Source: a virus. Taken from it: a stretch of 44,499 nt of DNA. The number at the start of each line of letters is the position of its first letter. The stretch's first letter is position 1. Below the pieces are notes generated by a model, which ran no database searches, had not been told where the DNA came from, and worked only from the letters and a program-made list of their open reading frames with translations. Position numbers and translations under genes: made by a program. The stretch covers positions 1 through 44,499 of the IMG/VR virus record IMGVR_UViG_3300043446_000275; one strand, 5' to 3'. Positions 40,185 through 44,499 of the stretch are shown piece by piece.

Positions 40185-40733
40185 TTATAATCCTGCCTTT
40201 GATAAAAAATTCTTTAATACCGAGTCGTGCTCTTTGTATACTTCTTTGTGTGGGATGCCTGCAATTTCACGCATCTCATTTAATTCTGCTTCTTCTTCAC
40301 CTTCTGGGTGAGCCTCACGATAGTCGTGTGGGCTAGAAACGATTACTGATTTTAGTACTTCAACATCAGCATCATAATCTTCGCCGTTAACAGTAACAGT
40401 CCATTCAGTTAGTTTAATATCAGTCAAAGTTTCTAAGTCCTGTAATAATTCAACGATGCGTTCTGCTGACTTTGAACGTCTAGGCATCTCAACGAACACT
40501 AAGTTCTTGCCCGGTACATATTCACCTTCACTTACTTGTGCATCTAGTACCCAATCATACCCACGCTCGAACCAATCAGTTAAATCTTGACTGGCTTGTT
40601 GTCCTCTTACGATGAATGCTAATGTAACAATTTCATCATCAGTACCTGCTTTAGCGGAATACTCATCTACTGATAAAGTAGAGATAACTTGTCCTGCTAA
40701 ATCGTGATAATCTAAGTTCTCGTTAAGTTGCAT
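40185..40733 (-). CDS. Conserved hypothetical protein, 182 aa
   Basis: An N-terminal alpha/beta part (EIVTLAFIVRGQQASQDLTD), a central VFVEMPRRSKSAERIVELLQ segment and an acidic C-terminal helix with LNEMREIAGIPHKEVYKEHD. From memory, 'L..MR..AGI' ends appear in many T4-like aquatic phage proteins linked to structural genes. The ATG overlaps the preceding stop (TAATG). Function unknown. Confidence 0.6.
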   Translation of the reverse strand: MQLNENLDYHDLAGQVISTLSVDEYSAKAGTDDEIVTLAFIVRGQQASQDLTDWFERGYDWVLDAQVSEGEYVPGKNLVFVEMPRRSKSAERIVELLQDLETLTDIKLTEWTVTVNGEDYDADVEVLKSVIVSSPHDYREAHPEGEEEAELNEMREIAGIPHKEVYKEHDSVLKNFLSKAGL

Positions 40734-41353
40734 TACATTGCTCCTGGCATCGGGATAGCTCCTGCAGCAGGGGCAGCAGGAGCGGGTGCTCCCATACCTT
40801 GGTCAGCTGGTGCTTGACCTTCATTTTCTTCAGTACCTGCTTTATCTAGATCCTCGTCATACGCATCATCTAGTTCTTCTAGGTCTAATGTCTCTCCTGC
40901 TAGGTCAATTGAACCTTCACGGATATCGTTCATTAGTTCTTTTGGAATCTCAATACGAACTAACCAAACCCACTTCTTAACCATCTTAGGATAAACTGTT
41001 CCTGCTTGGAAGTCATCGTGACTTTCTAATTTTACTGGAACTTCAATCTGTGTTTTCTTAAAGTGAATCATGCAGTCTAAGTGTAATAGACGCTTGCCAC
41101 CTCTTGGGTCTGGCATTAGATTCTCTGGGTACATAAAGATACACGCTACGGTGTATTTCTTAATCTTTGGACCATCCACTAACTCACCTAGAATCCAGTT
41201 CTTGTAAGCATATAGGTCTGCTTCATCCAACACACGCTCAAAGTCCAATAATGTGCTGATTGAGCCGTCGCTGGTATAGATACCTTTGATGGTATCAATG
41301 ATATTTTCATAGTCAATATCGTTGAAAAAGTCGTCTGCTGGTAGTTTGCTCAT
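40733..41353 (-). CDS. Conserved T4-like phage protein, 206 aa
   Basis: It contains LYAYKNWILGELVDGPKIKK, VACIFMYPENLMPDPRGGKR and WVWLVRIEIPKELMNDIREG, closely resembling conserved T4-like cyanophage/pelagiphage proteins known to me only as hypotheticals, often near virion genes. The C-terminus is an Ala/Pro/Gly-rich tail (GMGAPAPAAPAAGAIPMPGA). A late-type box ends four bases before the ATG. Confidence 0.65.
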   Translation of the reverse strand: MSKLPADDFFNDIDYENIIDTIKGIYTSDGSISTLLDFERVLDEADLYAYKNWILGELVDGPKIKKYTVACIFMYPENLMPDPRGGKRLLHLDCMIHFKKTQIEVPVKLESHDDFQAGTVYPKMVKKWVWLVRIEIPKELMNDIREGSIDLAGETLDLEELDDAYDEDLDKAGTEENEGQAPADQGMGAPAPAAPAAGAIPMPGAM

Positions 41354-41357
41354 GTTG

Positions 41358-41365
41358 TATTTATC
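41358..41365 (-). promoter_or_regulatory. Late promoter box abutting a start codon
   Basis: GATAAATA on the minus strand, followed by CAAC and the ATG at 41353. No ribosome site fits. A second GATAAATA lies at 41414-41421 and would give a leader of about 55 bases. Confidence 0.5.
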
Positions 41366-41413
41366 ATTCTTGCAATGATTGTGAGCAATTAAGAAAGTTT
41401 GGGGTTAGCTTAA

Positions 41414-41421
41414 TATTTATC
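41414..41421 (-). promoter_or_regulatory. Second late promoter box in the divergent phoH intergenic region
   Basis: GATAAATA on the minus strand. The 167-base gap 41354-41520 holds this box, the box at 41358-41365, the phoH promoter region and a small hairpin at 41482-41498. Confidence 0.4.
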
Positions 41422-41449
41422 AAAATCCCTTGCGTTTAAAGTACACTAC

Positions 41450-41478
41450 TTGATAAGGATCAATAGTCTTTAAATATT
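41450..41478 (+). promoter_or_regulatory. Possible host sigma70-type promoter for phoH
   Basis: TTGATA (41450-41455), a 17-base spacer and AATATT (41473-41478), reading towards phoH. The -35 element is good and the -10 is weak. A GAGTG/CACTC hairpin follows in the leader and AAAGGAG lies six bases before the TTG start. Confidence 0.45.
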
Positions 41479-41520
41479 ACTGAGTGGTATGAGCACTCGG
41501 CTCTACAAAAGGAGAATACT

Positions 41521-42306
41521 TTGAGCAAGCGAAAAACTAGCGCATTACGCAAAACAGAACAAGACACACGTTACTCACACAGCAAAAAACAGGACAGTCA
41601 GCAAACATTCTACGTAAATGAAAATAAGACAATAAATTTCAATCAAACCCGCGCTAAAGTTGACAAAAGACCGATTACTCTGGTCCCTAAGTCAGTCAAT
41701 CAAGAAAAATACATCCTAGCACTCACTGATGAGACTACAGACATTGTAGTAGTCGGTGGACCTGCAGGTACAGGTAAGACTTATCTTGCTATGTTAGCAG
41801 CTATCAAGGCTCTAAAAGCAGGTGAGACAGACCGTATTATCTTGACTAGACCTGCGGTAACAGTAGATGATGAACAACATGGTTTCTTACCAGGTGACAT
41901 TAATCAGAAGATGGAACCTTGGACTAGACCACTGTTGGACGTGCTTAGAGAGTATTATACGGCAGCGGAAATCGCCCACATGCTAGAAGAACAGATAGTG
42001 GAAATTGCACCCCTAGCATTTTGTCGAGGTCGAAACTTTAAAAATAGCTGGATAATCTTAGATGAAGCTCAAAATGCAACACCTGGTCAACTCAAAATGA
42101 TTATGACCCGTATCGGCGTTAACAGTAAGATTGTAATTACTGGTGACATTGAACAAGCCGATAGAAAAACAGCCGACAATGGGCTAATGGACTTACAAAA
42201 TCGATTGAGAAAGGGGGTGATTCCAGGGTTGCAACTATGCCACTTTGAACTAAAAGATGTTCAAAGACACCGCATCATTGAGCATGTACTTCGCTTGTAC
42301 GCTTAA
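41521..42306 (+). CDS. phoH: PhoH-like ATPase
   Basis: The 261 residues include Walker A GPAGTGKT (80-87), TRPAVTVDDEQHGFLPGD, Walker B WIILDEAQN and the TGDIEQAD segment, all typical of PhoH. Start is TTG, with AAAGGAG six bases before it; no ATG fits the family start better. The first 60 residues are basic and Gln-rich. PhoH is common in marine and freshwater phages; its function is uncertain, perhaps RNA-related, often phosphate-linked in hosts. One of two plus-strand genes, ended by a strong bidirectional terminator. Confidence 0.93.
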   Translation: MSKRKTSALRKTEQDTRYSHSKKQDSQQTFYVNENKTINFNQTRAKVDKRPITLVPKSVNQEKYILALTDETTDIVVVGGPAGTGKTYLAMLAAIKALKAGETDRIILTRPAVTVDDEQHGFLPGDINQKMEPWTRPLLDVLREYYTAAEIAHMLEEQIVEIAPLAFCRGRNFKNSWIILDEAQNATPGQLKMIMTRIGVNSKIVITGDIEQADRKTADNGLMDLQNRLRKGVIPGLQLCHFELKDVQRHRIIEHVLRLYA

Positions 42307-42309
42307 TCA

Positions 42310-42332
42310 AAAAGGGGCTTAGTGCCCCTTTT
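42310..42332. terminator. Bidirectional intrinsic terminator
   Basis: AAAAGGGGC-TTAGT-GCCCCTTTT, a 9-bp stem with a 5-base loop flanked by A and T runs on both sides. It ends phoH on the plus strand and the clamp-loader operon on the minus strand (whose last gene stops at 42331). Confidence 0.9.
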
Positions 42333-42582
42333 ATTCGCCTTGTAGTTTTTCTAACTCGGCAATGTAATCTGGATAAATCTGTCGATAATGTTCGACAATG
42401 ATATCCCAATTCGTTTGTACAACCTGTCCTTGTACAACACTCTTTTGAACTTTCTTTTCTTTAAAGTCTAAGATGATGTTTGCTGTGGTAAGGTCACGTT
42501 CTTTAAGATTTTTTACAATCTCAACTTGCTCATCAATCTTGCCGTCAGGCTTTCTTATGTATGTAATTACTAGATATCTCAT
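42331..42582 (-). CDS. Small conserved phage protein, 83 aa
   Basis: Starts MRYLVITYIRKPDGKIDEQV and continues RDLTTANIILDFKEKKVQKS. From memory, similar 'RYLV..YYRKPDG.IDE' proteins are frequent in T4-like aquatic phages, often beside the clamp loader. No motif for gp62 was seen. Predicted strand-helix mix. It begins one base after the gp44 stop. Last gene before the terminator. Confidence 0.65.
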   Translation of the reverse strand: MRYLVITYIRKPDGKIDEQVEIVKNLKERDLTTANIILDFKEKKVQKSVVQGQVVQTNWDIIVEHYRQIYPDYIAELEKLQGE

Positions 42583-42583
42583 A

Positions 42584-43507
42584 TTAACTCGTCAATTCTA
42601 CTATTGTTGCTGCCAAACTAATCTCAGGAATTCCCACGAGACTTAAGTTAGCTAATCCGTTTCTAATGATAATGATGCTTGCATCACGCTTTTCATTAGT
42701 ATTGCCCCACAAATCTAAGTTGTTATACATCCAACGATAGATATCTTCTAATCGTGTAGGATACATACCTAGATACTGCAATAGTTGCTGACGACCTTCT
42801 AAGACTTTACCTTTTTTGAACAACTCAGTTGCTTCAAACAATAGTTCATCTTCGCCGTTGCCACTATCCACTGGTGGTAACAATTTACCTGTGCTACTAT
42901 TTACTTGAATTTGATTCAAACACTTACGCAAGTCTGGATATGTAGCATCTACATAGCTATCCAATACTTCTAAATCAAACTCTACATTCTCACTTACTAA
43001 TACAGTTGCGGCTCTTGCTGTAAATTCAGTCTTATCTGTTTTAGTGATTCTAAACTCGTGACAGCGAGACTTTAATGCTGGAATGATTCTATGCTCATAG
43101 TTACAAGTAAGAATGAATCGTGCAGTCATGTGATATGCTTCCATATCATTACGCAATGCTGCCTGACCAGCTGGAGTCAAATAGTCTGCTTCGTCTAAGA
43201 GAACAACTTTGAACTTACCAAAGGGCATAGTTTGAACAAAGCCAACAATCTTGTTACGAACAACATCAACACTATTTTCACGACTTGCGTTGATTTCTAA
43301 GATATCGAATTCTTCAACACCTAGTTCTTTCATCAACACTTTTGCTAGTGTAGTTTTACCTGTACCGGGTTCTCCTGACAATAACAAGTGAGGGATAGAT
43401 TCATTCTCAATCCAGCCTGTTACTTGTTGTTTTTGTCGTTCGTCCACAAAAACATAATCTTCTACAGATTGTGGGCGATACTTCTCTACCCATAATTGAT
43501 TGTTCAT
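42584..43507 (-). CDS. 44: Clamp-loader large subunit (gp44-like AAA+ ATPase)
   Basis: The 307 residues (T4 gp44: 319) have the RFC-like N-terminus WVEKYRPQSVEDYVF, Walker A GEPGTGKTT (45-53), Walker B LLDEAD (103-108), sensor-1 TCNY (134-137) and the SRC motif (147-149). It loads the gp45 clamp on DNA with gp62. No gp62 gene is recognisable nearby. Its ATG overlaps the preceding stop (ATGA). Confidence 0.93.
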   Translation of the reverse strand: MNNQLWVEKYRPQSVEDYVFVDERQKQQVTGWIENESIPHLLLSGEPGTGKTTLAKVLMKELGVEEFDILEINASRENSVDVVRNKIVGFVQTMPFGKFKVVLLDEADYLTPAGQAALRNDMEAYHMTARFILTCNYEHRIIPALKSRCHEFRITKTDKTEFTARAATVLVSENVEFDLEVLDSYVDATYPDLRKCLNQIQVNSSTGKLLPPVDSGNGEDELLFEATELFKKGKVLEGRQQLLQYLGMYPTRLEDIYRWMYNNLDLWGNTNEKRDASIIIIRNGLANLSLVGIPEISLAATIVELTS

Positions 43508-43866
43508 CGCTTCAACGCCTCTAAAGTCATAATTTTACTAAGTGCATCACCCAAGTCAGCATCACTCGGAATCAAGTGTAGTGCTTGTGTATTCTGGTCT
43601 TTTCTTTCATCGTAGTAAGAATATTCTACAATGTGTCCACCTGTTGCTGGATACAATCTAAACACTAGTGGAGATTGATTTAAGTTAACATGATTTCCAT
43701 CACTAGCCATATCAGATTTGTTAATACCGATTCTAGTTCCTCTAGGTCCCCGTGGTCTAGCAACTAAGCCTACTTGATTAGCGAAACCCGTTTCTTCGCG
43801 GGCCTGTTTTTCTGCTGTTTCAACTTCACTGATGCCGTTATACAGCCACTTAAAAAACCATTTCAT
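43504..43866 (-). CDS. Hypothetical protein, 120 aa
   Basis: I start at 43866 (MKWFFKWLYNGISEVETAEK) because the frame above it would read back into the GroES-like gene, whose stop is two bases upstream. The middle (GLVARPRGPRGTRIGINKSD) is basic and turn-rich, followed by strands GHIVEYSYYDERKDQNTQAL and a helix. From memory, similar short proteins beside clamp-loader or co-chaperonin genes occur in T4-like cyanophages. Function unknown. Confidence 0.6.
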   Translation of the reverse strand: MKWFFKWLYNGISEVETAEKQAREETGFANQVGLVARPRGPRGTRIGINKSDMASDGNHVNLNQSPLVFRLYPATGGHIVEYSYYDERKDQNTQALHLIPSDADLGDALSKIMTLEALKR

Positions 43867-43867
43867 A

Positions 43868-44245
43868 TTATACCTTATCACTAAATGTCAAATCATTGAC
43901 GGGTTCATCTGATACGAGTAGTATATCATTTAAATCTACTCGGCGTATAGTCTTTTTACCCTCTTCGTCCTCAATGTTGACTCCGCGAGTCCAACGACCA
44001 TGACTAATGCAAATCCATTTACCCGGAACTAACTCTGGGTTAGTTTGGTTAGGACCAACAGCATAAATCTTTGCCCATCGTGGGCGAATACCCGCTGACT
44101 TCATATCATCGTTTGGTAGTACAATACCACCATGTGTGATACGCTCGTCAAATGTCATGTCACATACAATAACATGCTCACCTACAGGTTTGAATTGGCT
44201 CTTGTTGAACTTATGTGGTTCAAATGCTAACTTTAGTTCGGTCAC
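43868..44245 (-). CDS. GroES-like co-chaperonin (gp31 analogue)
   Basis: Contains FKPVGEHVIVCDMTFDERIT, GGIVLPNDDMKSAGIRPRWA, KIYAVGPNQTNPELVPGKWI and RRVDLNDILLVSDEP, in the order of GroES strands and mobile loop (mobile loop around residues 29-44). Length 125, slightly longer than GroES (97) and close to T4 gp31 (111). T4 gp31 replaces host GroES with GroEL for capsid protein folding. The ATG overlaps the preceding stop (ATGA). Confidence 0.78.
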   Translation of the reverse strand: MTELKLAFEPHKFNKSQFKPVGEHVIVCDMTFDERITHGGIVLPNDDMKSAGIRPRWAKIYAVGPNQTNPELVPGKWICISHGRWTRGVNIEDEEGKKTIRRVDLNDILLVSDEPVNDLTFSDKV

Positions 44246-44499
44246 TTAGTTTCTTCCTCGTCATCGTTTTCAAACAATTCTTTTTCTGCTTCGGTTAACT
44301 CAACTGGTTCATCGACAACAGGTTCGGGTGTAGTATCGGGTTGAATTGTCTGTGTTTGTCTTACTGGACTGCTAGGTGTCAAGTGCGGTGGCAGTTCTCC
44401 GCTTACTGTATTTTGGTATGACGCTTTAACTCGTTTAGTATTATCCTGAATAATACGGTTATTGCTATCTAATACATCACCGCGGGCATTAACATTCAT
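44242..44499 (-). CDS. Hypothetical phage protein, up to 85 aa (start at window edge)
   Basis: The frame opens at the last three bases of the window with ATG: MNVNARGDVLDSNNRIIQDN, a pattern of small T4-like phage proteins ('N.RGD.LD..G.II..'). The rest is Pro/Thr/Glu-rich and disordered (TTPEPVVDEPVELTEAEKEL). The true start may lie further upstream. The stop overlaps the GroES-like start. Confidence 0.55.
   Translation of the reverse strand: MNVNARGDVLDSNNRIIQDNTKRVKASYQNTVSGELPPHLTPSSPVRQTQTIQPDTTPEPVVDEPVELTEAEKELFENDDEEETK

Noticed and set aside
1-44499. tRNA genes
   Set aside because: No cloverleaf with a GTTCRA-type T-arm was noticed by eye on either strand; a tRNAscan-SE run would settle this.

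Overview
This 44.5 kb window looks like part of the genome of a T4-like tailed phage (myovirus-type) of a Gram-negative aquatic bacterium. The evidence is a T4-type replication set (family B DNA polymerase gp43, sliding clamp gp45, clamp-loader ATPase gp44, a DsbA-like DNA-binding protein), a gp31-like GroES co-chaperonin, PhoH, long collagen-like and lectin-like tail-fibre genes, and repeated T4-type late-promoter octamers of the TATAAATA kind. Genes are packed with 1-4 base stop/start overlaps and almost all lie on the minus strand; only a methyltransferase and phoH lie on the plus strand. No tRNA, CRISPR, IS element or integrase was seen, and no stretch over 300 bases lacks a gene. The host is uncertain. 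A Bug/TctC-type binding protein hints at a betaproteobacterium, but this is inference only.

Layout, left to right. 0-7 kb: the start of a GTP cyclohydrolase I gene cut by the window edge, small basic proteins including an Hc1-type histone-like protein, a GT-B glycosyltransferase, a nucleotidyltransferase-cupin fusion, a possible QueD-like protein and a TGT/DpdA-like transglycosylase. Together these suggest 7-deazaguanine modification of phage DNA. 6.8-10.7 kb: sliding clamp, polymerase and DsbA-like gene behind a near-consensus host sigma70 promoter. 10.7-21.5 kb: an accessory block of probable virion-internal proteins, many starting with a shared MRAxEF(L/I)xE peptide that resembles the T4 capsid-targeting sequence. 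They include an ADP-ribosyltransferase-like protein, a zincin, GNAT-like proteins, a GP88-like protein and a modular polyprotein. The block also holds Dps, two sulfotransferase-like genes, a secreted Bug-family solute-binding protein and a compact triple-hairpin element that contains a 13-base match to the most conserved part of 23S rRNA.

21.5-33 kb: pirin, tail fibres and small virion proteins. 33-36.5 kb: a glycosyltransferase with a histone-like Lys/Ala tail, an NMNAT-like nucleotidyltransferase carrying prohead-protease-like sites, and small proteins. 36.4-41.4 kb: a full ClpA-type unfoldase that keeps an IGF ClpP-docking tripeptide, DnaJ, a probable holin and conserved T4-like proteins. 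41.5-44.5 kb: phoH, clamp loader and GroES-like co-chaperonin.

Working model (inference). Replication genes are read early from a host-type promoter. Late genes are read from TATAAATA-like boxes, several placed so close to the start codon that the mRNA would be leaderless or nearly so. A group of tagged effectors is probably packaged in the prohead, trimmed by a gp21-type protease and injected with the DNA.
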